Assembly: GCA_014281115.1 (NCBI GenBank)
Contig: JACONQ010000002.1
Coordinates: 1,302,001 to 1,366,000 of the forward strand
Direction of reading: 5' to 3'
Source of the DNA: Laburnicola sp. R22_1
Taxonomy: Eukaryota; Ascomycota; Dothideomycetes; Pleosporales; Didymosphaeriaceae
Length of the DNA stretch: 64,000 bases
Below the pieces are notes generated by a model. It saw only the letters and a list, made by a program, of their open reading frames with translations, searched no databases and was not told the DNA's origin. A program made the translations under genes and the position numbers. Of the stretch, positions 46,184 to 57,843 are shown piece by piece. The first letter of the stretch is position 1; each line of letters opens with the position of its first letter.

Positions 46184-49100
46184 TCTTAAATACCCTTAAC
46201 ATAAGCGACTTTAAGCACCTTACTCTACTAAATAACACCCATAATAAGGCTGGCAAACTAGACCTATATAATAGCACCTAAGGTAAACTAGAAGTATAGA
46301 TTCTACAACTCGACGTCTACTTTTATATCCTTAACTAAGGAAAGACAGATAACAAAGAGACCCTAAATAAGAAAAAGGTTATCTTTGCTGCCATGTATAT
46401 GCGAGGCCAAGCCGCCAATTAGATTTAACCACACCTAGAACTATACTTAGCTAGAGAGAATATTAAAGGAGACAACACTAATTAAGTTATTAAGGACTAT
46501 ACTAACTTTAAAGTCTAACTCTAATAACTCTTTAGAATTACTAATAAAGTACTCCTAGCTAAACAAGCTATCTAAACCCTTAAACAAACTAAGTCTACTA
46601 CTAAGTCTACTACTAAGTCTACTACTAAGTCTACTACTAAGTTTAAGCACTATATAACGCAAGTTAAGTAGGAGAATAACGCTTTAATAGTTATATATAA
46701 GCAAGAATTAAAGCAATCTATGCGTAAGAAACTACTACGCAGTAGAGTGGCTATCAATACCTTAGATAATTTATATAATAAATCTATTTAGATTAATATA
46801 GACTAGTATAAACTAAACTGCGAGCTATAATATAACTCTTACACAACACTAAGCTATAGCAAAGTACCCACACACTATTAGACGGTACCTTAGCCATATA
46901 AGTGAGACTTATATAGCTCCTAGCCTATAGAAGAAATTTAGTATAGTCGCACTATTAATAACCTAAAGAAAGAAAAAAACAAGGCAGCACGTACATTAAA
47001 CTACAAACAAAGCAATATACTGCTAAACAACTAAAATAAGCGCATCTTTAGAGGATTCCGTAAGGAATACTAATCTAATAGGACTAAAATATATACTTAT
47101 TTTATATATGATAAACTATCCCATATTGCTAGGAACTATAGATCTAAGAACAAGGTTATTAGGCAGTTAAACGTACTATTTATTAAGAATATAGATATAA
47201 TTAATAAAAAATAGTAGGTAGTAATCTCTATTAATAATCTTAGTATTAATAAAGCGAACTCTAAACAAGCGGACTCTCTAGACTCACAACTATATAAGAA
47301 TGCTAAAAAAGACTTAGATATAAAAGAAATTAAACTAATTTAATAACTACTAATACCACACTCTTAGGCTAAACGTAATAAAGACAACTCTATATTATCT
47401 AACTATACGCAAAAATTAGTTAATAATATACTAAGTGTATAGGGATTTTTAGAACCTTACTAACTAAGAGATAGAGATGTGCCGCATAGAGTAATTTATT
47501 ACAGCTCTAGATATGCCTTAATTATCTCTTAGAAAGATAGAAAATAGGCAGACTACAGATACAAATACTGGCCTAAGAATAAAATCTACCTAAATAAGAA
47601 GTCTAAATATAAACTAAAGTACAACCTAGACTACTATAACCCTATATATAGATTTCTTAGATAGAGATACTGCAAAAAGAATTAGTGCACTACTTACTAC
47701 TAGAGTAAGAAATATAACAGCATATTTCTATAAGTTAAGTAACTCTATTACTAGAAATAGTTTAACTATCTTATTACTTAATATAATGCACACCTATAGA
47801 ATAAGCAGAGAACTAAATATTTCCTATAACTTAATAACACTAAGAGCCAGATATGCATAATACTTATAAATAGAAAATATATGTAACCCTCTTAGCACAC
47901 CTGCCTACATACTAGATATAAGAAACACTAGGTAAAGAAAGAAGCAAATAGATTTAAATATAATCTAACTAAGTAGGCTATAATAATTAAACCTAAACTA
48001 ATGCTAGAGAATTAATATAGTAAAGCTTTTTATAATAAATAAGCTACAATACTACTAAAGAAAGAAGACAGAGCCAACAAAAATAAGAAGTAATATTAAG
48101 TATAGAAGGCAAAAGGAAAATGTAACTACCTTACCCTAGAGGCGTATAACAACCACAACAAGTCTTTTTTAGACCTATGCTTTAGAGGGAAGAAGCCTTT
48201 ATTAAATTAAATGCTACAAATAGTTAGGTATTAATTAAGCTACTAGTTAGGCTTAATAGAGTGTGTATAGGAGCTTTATAAGATTTAGGCACACAGAAAG
48301 ACTATGTCTCCTAAGCTTTTATAACTAGAGTAGAACTCTAGTTATAAAGAAAAGAGAAGTTATATATACTCTATATCGCAAATAGAATACCTATGCTAGG
48401 AATACCTATAGTTAACTATAAGGTCAAAGCTAATCTTATTATAGAACAAGATGGACACACACTTATAAGAAGGATAATCCTAGATATACTTAACAAATTA
48501 AGTTATAATATTATACTAGGAATGCCCTAGTTTAAAAAGAACAATCCCTAAATTAATTAGAAAATAGAAAGAATATACTTAGAGCGTAGTAATAGTGTAT
48601 TACATACAAAGCCTACGCATTAGTAGCGTTTAATAATAGATAAGAGAGCTATTAATAATATAGTCTCGCGACTAAAAGTTAATAAACACGAATTAACCTT
48701 AGTAGATGCTAGTAGGAATCACTAGGTTACAAAACGCAAGACAATAGTAAAGAAAAGTACAACCCATGATATCCCTAATAAATATAAAGAATAGAGTTAT
48801 TTATTTTAGAAAGATAAAGGAAAAGCTAACCTACTTAAGTATTAACCCTAGGATTATACAATTAACCTAGAAAAGAAAAAAACGACACTCTTTAGACTAC
48901 TTTATAGCAAGATAGAAAAAGAACTCTAGTAAGAGAAAGAATTTATTAAGAAGAACCTTAATAAGAAATATATTAGACTATCCAAGTTACTAGCAGCAAG
49001 TCTATTTATATTTGTGCTAAAGAAGAATAAAGAGCCTTAACTCTATGTAGACTACTAAAAACTTAACAATATAATAATTAAGAATTACTACCTATTACCA

Positions 49101-51378
49101 AATATCGCAGAACATAAAGACTAACTCTTAAGAGCCAAAAGATTCATATTAATAAACTTACGTAATAAATACCATCTTATATAAATAAAGAAAGGTAAAG
49201 AATAGAAGATAGCGTTTAGAACACGCTATAGACTATTTAAGTACATAGTTATGCCATTTAGACTCACTAATACACTAGCAATATTCTAAGCGCTTATTAA
49301 CTTTATACTACGTAGCTACATAGACATCTTTATTATTATATACATAGACAATATCCTTATCTATTCTAAAAATAAAGTAGATTATATAGAGTATATATAG
49401 ACAGTACTAAGGGCACTAAACAAAGCACACCTACAAATTAAGCCATAGAAATGCAAATTCCATATTATAGAACTCGAATTCTAGGACACATTATTAGCAC
49501 AACTAGAATTAGCATAGCACCTAATAAGATTAAATATATTAAGGATTGGCCACAATCAAAGTTAGCTAAGAACATCTAAGAATTCTTAAGATTCTATAGA
49601 TTTAATTAATAGTTTATTAAAGGATATACTAAGATTATAATACTTCTAACAAACCTCACAAAGAAGAACACGCCTTTTATCTAGACAAATAAATATAAAG
49701 TAGTATTTTAACAACTAAAGACAGTATATATTAAATCACTAGTTATTATCCACTTTTAAAATAGAGAACCTTTATAACTAGAGACAGACGTAAGCAATCT
49801 CACAATAGGCGAATATATAAAGTAAGAGAAGGATAGAAAATAGCACCCTATTGTATACTATTTACAAAAGTTTAACAACGCTAAAACACAATATAATATC
49901 TACAACAAAGAACTGTATATAATTATAAAAGCACTTAAGCACTAAAGGATCTATACGCATAGTTATTTAGATCTTATAATTTTTACTAACTATAAGAATC
50001 TTATGCAATTTATAATAACAAAGAAACTAACGCTATAATAAGCTTAATAGGCAAAAACGCTAGAATAGTATAAATTTAAGATTCTGTACACTCTAGGCAA
50101 GAATAATAAAAGAGCCAACGCTCTTAGCTAATAAAGCGACCTCGAAGAAGACAAGACAAAGATATACTCCGCAATACTTTAACAAAACATAGACAAATTA
50201 CTTAAACCTATAATAGAACTTAACTAACTCTTAGTTATTACTAGAGAAGTACCTAAGAAGCAACAAACTAAGATTATCTAATAATACCACAATAACCCTA
50301 TGTATGGACACTTAGGCATTAAGAAAACAATAGAGCTTATCTAATAGAACTACTCCTTTAAAGAGATTAAGAAGGCAATAATAATATATATCCGCAAATG
50401 TGTAAATTACTAATAGAATAAGCATGCTACACACCTTAAGTATAAAGAGATGTAAGTAATTAAGATACTAATAGCGCTATAGAAAGATATTGCTATAGAT
50501 TTTATTATAGAAATACTAAAATCTAAGGACCTAGTAATAGAAGTTATATATAATTTAATACTAGTAATAGTTTGCTAACTAACTAAGTATATTAAACTTA
50601 TATCTTGTAACAAAATAACAACTATAAAGAAACTCGCATTTCTTATTCTAAATTAACTTAATAGACACCACAGAATTCCAAAGACAATTATTAGCAATAG
50701 AGACAAGCTCTTTACCTTAAACTACTAGATAACACTTATAGCACTTATTAGAATGAAATATAAGCTATTAATAGCTTATTATCTACAAACAGACAGATAG
50801 ATAGAATGTACAAACTAGACTATAGAAACGTACCTACGCATCTACTATAACAACTAGAAGAATAACTAGATTTTATTACTACTAATTGCGTAATTAGTAT
50901 ATAATAATAAGATTTTAGCAGCTATAAAATACACACCATTCTACGCAAACCATAGAAGACATCTACATCTCTTTAATTAGGTATTTCCTATAATAATTAA
51001 TATAGACAAAGCTATTAGTTTAGTAAAAAAAATAAAGAAAATACACAAATAACTCTAAGCAAATTTTAAGAAAGCTTAACAGCAATTAATTTCCTATGTA
51101 AACCAAAAACAAAAAATAGCACCTTAGCTAAAAAAGAGGGATAAAGTATACTTACTTATAAAGAATCTTCAAATCTAAAAAAAAAGCACAAAAAACTAGA
51201 CTATATTAAAATTAGACTATTGTTTATTTCTAAACAAATATTACTAGTTAACTATAAACTAGAGTTACTACCTAACGCTAGGATATACCCTATATTCTAT
51301 ATAGACTAATTAGAACCTATAGATCTAGAGACGCTAGTTTAGACTACCTTTTACTATAAAGCCAAAAAAGAAAATAAA

Positions 51379-51495
51379 TTTAAAGTCGAATTAATTCTAG
51401 ATTACACAGATTAGTCACACGTATACCTTGTTAAGTAGAAGAAATACCCACATAATAAGAATACTTAGAAACCTATTAACCATCTAGGTAACTAT
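51379..51495 (+). pseudogene. Chromodomain of the L1 polyprotein
   Basis: Reads KVELILDYTD*SHVYLVK then *KKYPHNKNT*KPINHLGN. This matches the chromodomain pattern VExILdxR..YLVKWkGYp..enTWEP..nL. Stops sit at Trp positions of the W-K-x-Y-P and T-W-E-P motifs, as TGG to TAG by RIP. Needed by the intact element for heterochromatin-targeted insertion. Confidence 0.85.
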
Positions 51496-52136
51496 TAGTA
51501 GAAAATTTAAGAATACAAAAGAAGGAAATACCACACCCTTAGTCTAAGACAGGGATAGAAGCCTTAATAGGAGGAATAGAATTAGGCGTATTAGCATTAA
51601 TTAGAGGAGGATATAAGGACTAATTTAGGCTTAAGGTACTAGGCATTAACCCGCTTTCTAACTAAATAATATCCTACTCTAAACCCTTAAGACCTTTAAA
51701 ATACTTAATCTCCTTAACAAACCGCATTAAATCTTTAACAACGTATTTTCATGCTCTTTTAATAATCGTTTCTACTTTAACAAATAATTTAATTTCGCGT
51801 AAGCAGTCTACAACGCTAGCATAGCCACTGCTTCTTTTGCTATAGTCACCTCTTCTAATCGCTCCAAACAGTTAACTTTAAAGTTAATATAAGAAAAGTT
51901 TAAAATTATAGGTTCCACTAGCGCGCACTTTATTATGCTATTCTTATAATAGTTCCTATATTAAACCTTTAATAACAATATTTTATACGCTAAGTTCTTC
52001 TTTACGTAATACTTATAGGACACTATTATAACCTAACTAATAGCGTTTATTTAATTACTAATAGTATAATAATAGATAGTGCTATAGGAGGTTATTAGTT
52101 ACTGTATAAGGACATACAGCTAAAAAGAAGAGATAA

Positions 52137-52578
52137 TATTAAAATCTAAGACTAAGAGTAGTTTGCTAACGCCTTATAATAGAATATAGCAGAGCCTTAC
52201 TAAGGATTAGATAATATTCTATAGTGTTTTACACGTCAAGACTATAGGACACTAGGACTACATAACTACCACATAATTATGTTATAGGATCCTATATATT
52301 TCACGCATAGGATTTTATAGAATTATAGGATATTATAAAATCTATTATATATGGGAGCTTAAGTATAAGCATCTTATACTTATATTTAACCTATTTATTA
52401 ATCTATTATTTAGATTATAAACTTAGGCCTTTATTAATTTATTACTCTTATAATCTTTAATACTAACGTCTCTTTAACTCACGCAAGTAGTTAAGACTTC
52501 TTATCCTTATTAAAACGCTCCTGCCTAAGAACTAACCCTTAACCCTTTAGAACTAGCTACTCCGATTAGTTTATAGCA
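52137..52578 (+). repeat. 3' LTR of L1
   Basis: 442 bp; preceded by the purine tract aaaaagaagaga (primer for plus-strand synthesis) and followed by tctaa. Confidence 0.88.
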
Positions 52579-52791
52579 TCTAACCCCTTTTTATTAATAC
52601 CTTAAAACGCTTTTCTGTGTATATAATAGTAGGAGGAATATTTGCTATTATTATAATATTTTTATTAGAAATCTCTTAGTCGCAAAAAAAAACCATAGAA
52701 GAGTAACAATATAGTTAGGTTAGTTACTATAATTATTATTATTATTATTATAGCAAAAATATTATTAAAGAAATTATTAATTATATAACAT

Positions 52792-52916
52792 CTTTTTTTA
52801 TTACCTTTTTACGCCTTTTTTTTAATTACTAAGCAGGGGGCTCTGCTTTTTTTGTCATATTATTTAAGATAAAAAGTCTTTATTATCCTACCTCTAGGTA
52901 GATAAAATAACGCCAC
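52792..52916 (+). repeat. R2, 5'-truncated copy (125 bp)
   Basis: Ends aacgccac. Flanks atataacat (52783-52791 and 52917-52925) give a 9-bp exact duplication within the R1 tail, which reads uninterrupted in other R1 copies. Confidence 0.82.
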
Positions 52917-53046
52917 ATATAACATAGTAATTAGTTAAATAGCTAGCCTAGAATTATATAATATTATAAATTAACTCTAGAGAAGAACTATTAAACACTA
53001 TATAGAACAGAGCTACTACTAGTTAAAAGCAAATTATAGGTACTAT

Positions 53047-53191
53047 CTCGCTTAGCGAGCTTAGGCCAACGCGCTAACTCCTTTTTATTAAATATCGTAA
53101 AACGCTTTTCTGTGTTAACAACAGCAGGAGAGATAACTTCTATTATTGTAATATTTTTATTAGAAACCCCTTAGTCGCAAAAAAAACTAAC
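53047..53191 (+). repeat. R4, 5'-truncated copy (145 bp)
   Basis: ctcgcttagcgagc through cccttagtcgc and A-run. Exact 12-bp duplication tataggtactat (53035-53046 and 53192-53203). Lightly RIP-mutated (ctgtgttaacaacagcagg). Confidence 0.82.
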
Positions 53192-53251
53192 TATAGGTAC
53201 TATACTAATCTATACTACTTAAGCCTATATTATAATCTAACTTATATATAC

Positions 53252-53372
53252 ATGGCGTTAATTTATCTATCTAGGGATAGGACACCAAAGGCTTTTATCT
53301 TAAATAATATAATAAAAAAGCAGAGCCCCCTACTTAGTAATTAAAAAAGGCATAAAAAGATAATAATGAAAA
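53252..53372 (-). repeat. R2, 5'-truncated copy, reversed
   Basis: Starts atggcgttaatttatctat and contains agcagagccccctactt. The flanks share aactt(a/g)tata, a probable decayed duplication. Confidence 0.65.
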
Positions 53373-55551
53373 ATCTAACTTGTATAAGCTTCTACCTAAG
53401 TATAACCTACCTTCTTAGAAACTTCTAGCTAATAAGATAATCTAATTCTAAAAGGTATAAAATAAGGAGAATAACTATATAGAAGCTTTGTATAATATTT
53501 TAGTAAATAAGACTAGAATCTTTATAGACCTATGCAAACGCCTAGATATTACTAAGACATAATATCTAGATATTTTTCTAGATATTCTTACTAGCTGTGC
53601 GGTATAGTATTACCTTTATACTATTTATTCTAGATAATTATAGAAGGGCTTATACAAAGCACTTAATAGTTACTTATTTTAGAGGAGCGTATTATAGTAG
53701 GTATGGGCGTAAGGCTATCTAAGTATAGCAGAAGTCTAGATGGTAAATCTACGCTATAGTAAAGGACTATAAGCGAGGATTTTAGTCTAGAAATAAGCGA
53801 CTCCTTAGCGAGTTTAAATCTCGCCCTCTTCTCCCTCTAGTTTTTAAACACCAAAAAACCAATCTTTGTAAATAAGAAGAAAAAGTAGCCTAAATAAGTT
53901 AGTATCTCTAATAATTAAGAAATTTCTAACTATTTAAGCTAGTCTTAACTAAGTTATTAGATTAAACTTATAGAATAGAAAAGCTATTATTAGCAAGTAC
54001 CTCTAACAATTAAGAAACCTCTAACTAGTTATTACTTAGTCTTAATAAGTTATTAAGATTTAAACTTATAGGATAAGTAAGTTAATTAAGGCATATTACT
54101 ATCTTCTAATTTAGAAAAAACTTTGTTAGAAATTTCAATTCACGCTTTAGATAGACAATAGACCACTAGTATTAGTTTTTCCTTAACCTCCTTTAAAGGG
54201 CCTTTTCTACTAGGGAAAAGTACCCCTTATCTACTTATATAATTTGCCTATGGCTGTATTTACTTTACAGAAAATTTAGAAGCAATAGAAATATTAATAA
54301 TAATAATTACTTTAACACTATTATTAACTATAACTAGAATTAGATAGACTAGACTATAATAACTTTTATATAATACTAATATAAGAACCCTAATAAGAGT
54401 TTATATAAAGTTCTAAAGGCAATAATTAATAGGCTTATCTTTATATAAAGAGTATTAGGTATAAACTTTGCTAGGAAAGTTTCTTTACACACTACTATTA
54501 TATAAGTATACTATAAATAACGAGAGCTAAAGTAGAATGTATTTACTATTAAGTCTACTTATAAAGCGCTATTTGCTAATTTCTATACGTTAATCTAAGT
54601 TATAATTAATTGCTAATTTAATTAGTACTTATAAGAGGCTAATATATACTACACTAATTGTAAATATAACTTTTCTATATAAAGAAGTAGATTACTAGAC
54701 TTTTATAGATAAGAATTATATAGACAATTTGTACTATTATTATTATAATTTAGATCCTAATTAAATAATATTTATATAAGACTAAAGAAGTGTTTTGTGT
54801 ACTATAAGAAAGGTTGTTAGTTTTTAAACTATTTGTGTAAGGAGCGTACCTTTATAATAAGGTAGTATATTATCTTCTATAAAGAGTATAATAATAAAAC
54901 GCCTTTATATAAAGCTGTTTAGTCCTATATTTAGGAGTTTAAAGGCTATAATAATAAGAAACCTACTCTACACAAAGAAAAGGAATAGAGTAAAGATAAT
55001 AAGAATAGTAATAATCTAGTGTCCTACCTAACTACTATTGCCTATCTTTACTATATAACTAGCAAATATATTTATAAAATAAAGCTAAAGAAGTGTGTAG
55101 AATAGTTTATCCTTAAGAATTAATATTATAAAATATACTAAGGTAAACTATAGGACATAGGTGTAGTAAGTATTTCTACTATTAGTAAGGCATAACTAGA
55201 GATATATATAAGAAAACCCCTATATAAATATTAATTGGACACCTAGTAATACTAATATTAGCTTTAAAGGTTAGAATCTATAGGAATCTCTAGAAACTAT
55301 ATAAATTATAAATCTAATAGAAATAATTACATACTATATTCTAGACACTTTAATACTATTCCTACTATTACTAGTAGATACTAATAAGCTAGGTGCCTAC
55401 TTTTATAATATTCTTAATATTATTATACAAAAGAATAGCATAACTATATCTATTATACCCAAATAGGGATATTTTTTATTTAATATTAGTTAGAAAGAAA
55501 GTGTGTCTTTCTTTACTAAATAAGAACTCTACTATCTTTATTAATAGTTTC
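53373..55551 (+). pseudogene. Ty1/Copia gag and protease region, RIP-degraded
   Basis: The plus strand carries a degraded Copia polyprotein N-terminal half. Around 53480-53760 is a gag-like helical region (IFIDLCKRLDITKT, LDIFLDILTS). Around 54787-54850 it reads KKCFVYYKKGC*FLNYLCKE, the fungal Copia CxVCxKxGCWS zinc-knuckle variant. Around 55380-55420 is DTNKLGAYFYNILN, the conserved segment after the protease, followed near 55500 by FFTKQELYYLYQQF, the GAG-pre-integrase start (LTxxELRRLHRRF). Integrase and polymerase are gone; an R2 fragment begins where the Copia sequence ends. A 5'-half relic with no function. Confidence 0.72.
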
Positions 55552-55738
55552 TAGAAGCTTATAGGTATTAGGGGATATAAATAAGTTTAAACCATTATTG
55601 CGTTATTAAGTAGTGTTTAAAGTTAGTCTTTAATTAGAATTAGGTGCTGTATATAGTAGTAGTATATAATAACCTTTCTATCTTAATCTGCTTTAATCTT
55701 AAACTAAAAAAAAGGTTAAAAAGATGTTTGGCAAGCCA
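55552..55738 (-). repeat. R2, 5' end fragment only
   Basis: From agaagcttataggtatt to tttggcaagcca. Unlike the other short R2 copies, it keeps the 5' end and lacks the 3' hairpin, so it is probably a deletion product. Confidence 0.65.
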
Positions 55739-55852
55739 ATATAAACTAGCTATAGTAATTTATTTACTATATAACTTATATTATACTACTATACTATTAG
55801 CAATATTAAAAGACGTTTAACTTTAATAATACTAACTCTAAGTGTTTTAATT

Positions 55853-56207
55853 CTTATTATTCTTATTATTCTTATTATTCTTATTATTCTTATTATTCTT
55901 ATTATTCTTATTATTCTTATTATTCTTATTATTCTTATTATTCTTATTATTCTTATTATTCTTATTATTCTTATTATTCTTATTATTCTTATTATTCTTA
56001 TTATTCTTATTATTCTTATTATTCTTATTATTCTTATTATTCTTATTATTCTTATTATTCTTATTATTCTTATTATTCTTATTATTCTTATTATTCTTAT
56101 TATTCTTATTATTCTTATTATTCTTATTATTCTTATTATTCTTATTATTCTTATTATTCTTATTATTCTTATTATTCTTATTATTCTTATTATTCTTATT
56201 ATTCTTA
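55853..56207. repeat. 9-bp microsatellite (ATTATTCTT), ~39 uninterrupted units
   Basis: About 355 bp of essentially perfect 9-bp units. It shows no C-to-T decay although flanked by strongly RIP-mutated DNA; the single C is in a CpT context, not favoured by RIP. Confidence 0.95.
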
Positions 56208-56724
56208 TTATTATATATATATAGGCGCGTAATCGCCTACTCTATAAAAGATATATTATTTAGTTTAGGAAGACTATTATAGATAGTAACCTTAAGGTTT
56301 TAGGCAATAATATACTTTATAAATAAGAGTAGATAAACACTTAATATATCTAGTTATAGATTTTTATACTTTATACACAGACTATATTATATTCTTATCT
56401 TTAACTTTAACTTTAGTATTTATAGACTATAGTATACTATAATTAACTATCTTATTAGTTAACTACCTTATTAGTATAAGAGGCTAGTTTACACGTACTA
56501 ATAAATAGTTTCTAGCCTACCTTATTTACTACTTTACCTTTTTTAATTTGTTTTTAATATACCTATAGCTTTCCCTTATAGTGTTATACTATATACTAAA
56601 AAGTCTACAATATTTCTCTTCCTAATAAGCCAAGTTTCTTAAGTTAGATAATTTAAAAATTTATTTATACTTAGTGTAGGTCTAGTAGGCCTTTTAAATA
56701 TTATATACCTATTTTATTAAATAT
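56208..56724. repeat. AT-rich DNA with an R8-like block
   Basis: About 56530-56630 matches 4540-4680 (cccttatagtgttatactat, then aatatttctcttcctaataa). No gene. Confidence 0.5.
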
Positions 56725-56818
56725 ATGGCGTTAAATTAACTACCTAGAGATAGTACGACAAAGGCTTTCATCTTAAATAACATAATAAAAAAGCAGAGCC
56801 CCTACTTAGTAATTAAAA
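56725..56818 (-). repeat. R2, 5'-truncated copy, reversed
   Basis: Starts atggcgttaaattaactacc and contains the half-decayed hairpin agcagagcccctact. Flanks tttattaaatat and ttttttaaatat form a 12-bp duplication with one mismatch. Confidence 0.72.
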
Positions 56819-56834
56819 AGATTTTTTTAAATAT

Positions 56835-57843
56835 ATCTCTTAGCTTTTTAATATATAATAGAATTATAGCTTTATTAACTTATATATATACTTTACTAAG
56901 TACTCTAAATATAAAAATTAGTTATATTAGTTAGTTTAGCTATAGTATTATATTTAATATAGTAGTAACAATCTCTATAGCATAGGTTAAGTTAAATTCG
57001 GCCTAGAAGTGTGGTCGCAGTATAGTGGTATAGTTTAGTTATTTAGTCGCTTAGTTATTATAGAGTAGATAGTAGGATTAGAGCTCTCTTTTATATAAGA
57101 GAGAGTGCTAGATAATAGTTAGTAGTAGCAAAGGGTCTCTTCCTTAACCATAGTTTATACTAATATAACTAAGTTACTATTATAGAAAGCTAATAGATTT
57201 ATAGGATACTAGACAAATAAGCGCTTATAAACTATTTGCTTTTATATATATTTCTATAGTATCTATTTTATAGAGCTAGTGGATATATAAAAATTATAGC
57301 TAGATTTTCTTTTACTATAGTATAGCTACGAAATATAGTTTTATTTACAAAAAAATATAGTAGTAGAAAAGAAATAGAGAATAAGGTAAGTAAGATAGTA
57401 TTAATATTTAAACCTATTATATAGACTTATAAAAAGCTACTTAATAGTTTTACTAATAGTAATATATTATATATACTTATAATATATAAGTATAGAGTAA
57501 TTACTAATATATATATAGATATAGTATACCTAACTAATATAACTAATATTATATAATAAATTATATAACTAATAACTAAGCGTTATATATACTTTACTAT
57601 AGCTAGCTAATATTCTTTATAATAAAAATAGCTAAAAGAAATATATATATATATACTACTATATTTTTAGTATTTACTATATAGTATTAGTGTAGTTTCT
57701 ACTATAGTAGTACTATATAGAGTTATATAGTTTTAAGCTATATATAACTATATACTTCCCTAAATAGCTACTAAACTAGTCTTATTACTTTACTTAATTT
57801 ACTATATTCTTTAGCATACCTACTACTTTTCCTTATAGTATTA
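56835..57843. repeat. R3 copy and R8 fragment in AT-rich DNA
   Basis: About 56945-57357 resembles R3, ending atagttttatttacaaaaaa. About 57770-57843 is R8, the left flank of the pogo insertion. Between them is low-complexity TA-rich sequence. Confidence 0.5.

Larger units (their letters stand above)
45740..52578 (+). mobile_element. Chromodomain-type Ty3/gypsy LTR retrotransposon L1 (6.84 kb), RIP-killed
   Basis: LTRs at 45740-46183 and 52137-52578; 5-bp duplication tctaa at 45735-45739 and 52579-52583. Plus-strand order is that of a chromovirus. A gag-like region (46.2-48.1 kb) comes first, then a protease-like region near 48.4 kb. Reverse transcriptase follows, with FKYIVMPFRLTNT (about 49235) and IIYIDNILIYSKNK (about 49333-49376; the YxDD box with one Asp now Asn). 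RNase H linker EFLRFYRF..FIKGYTKII is near 49580-49640, and integrase with a zinc-finger remnant at about 50395-50450 and DFIIEILKSKDL near 50500. A C-terminal chromodomain is at about 51379-51495 (VELILDY, VYLVK*KKYP, NT*KPINHL). Chromodomains steer integration toward heterochromatin. Stops at Gln/Trp codons throughout make it inactive. Confidence 0.92.
45735..52694 (+). repeat. R4, 5'-truncated copy split by the gypsy element
   Basis: The R4 pieces are tctaa (45735-45739) and 52579-52694 (tctaacccctttttattaat to A-run and aacc). Flanks atagaagagtaa (45723-45734 and 52695-52706) are an exact 12-bp duplication inside R1. L1 then inserted after its first five bases. Confidence 0.75.
44722..52985 (-). 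repeat. R1 repeat, split by R4, gypsy L1 and R2 insertions
   Basis: R1 segments are 44722-45734 and 52707-52985. Exact 16-bp flanking duplication aactattaaacactat (44706-44721 and 52986-53001), so both halves belong to one insertion that was later filled. Confidence 0.85.
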
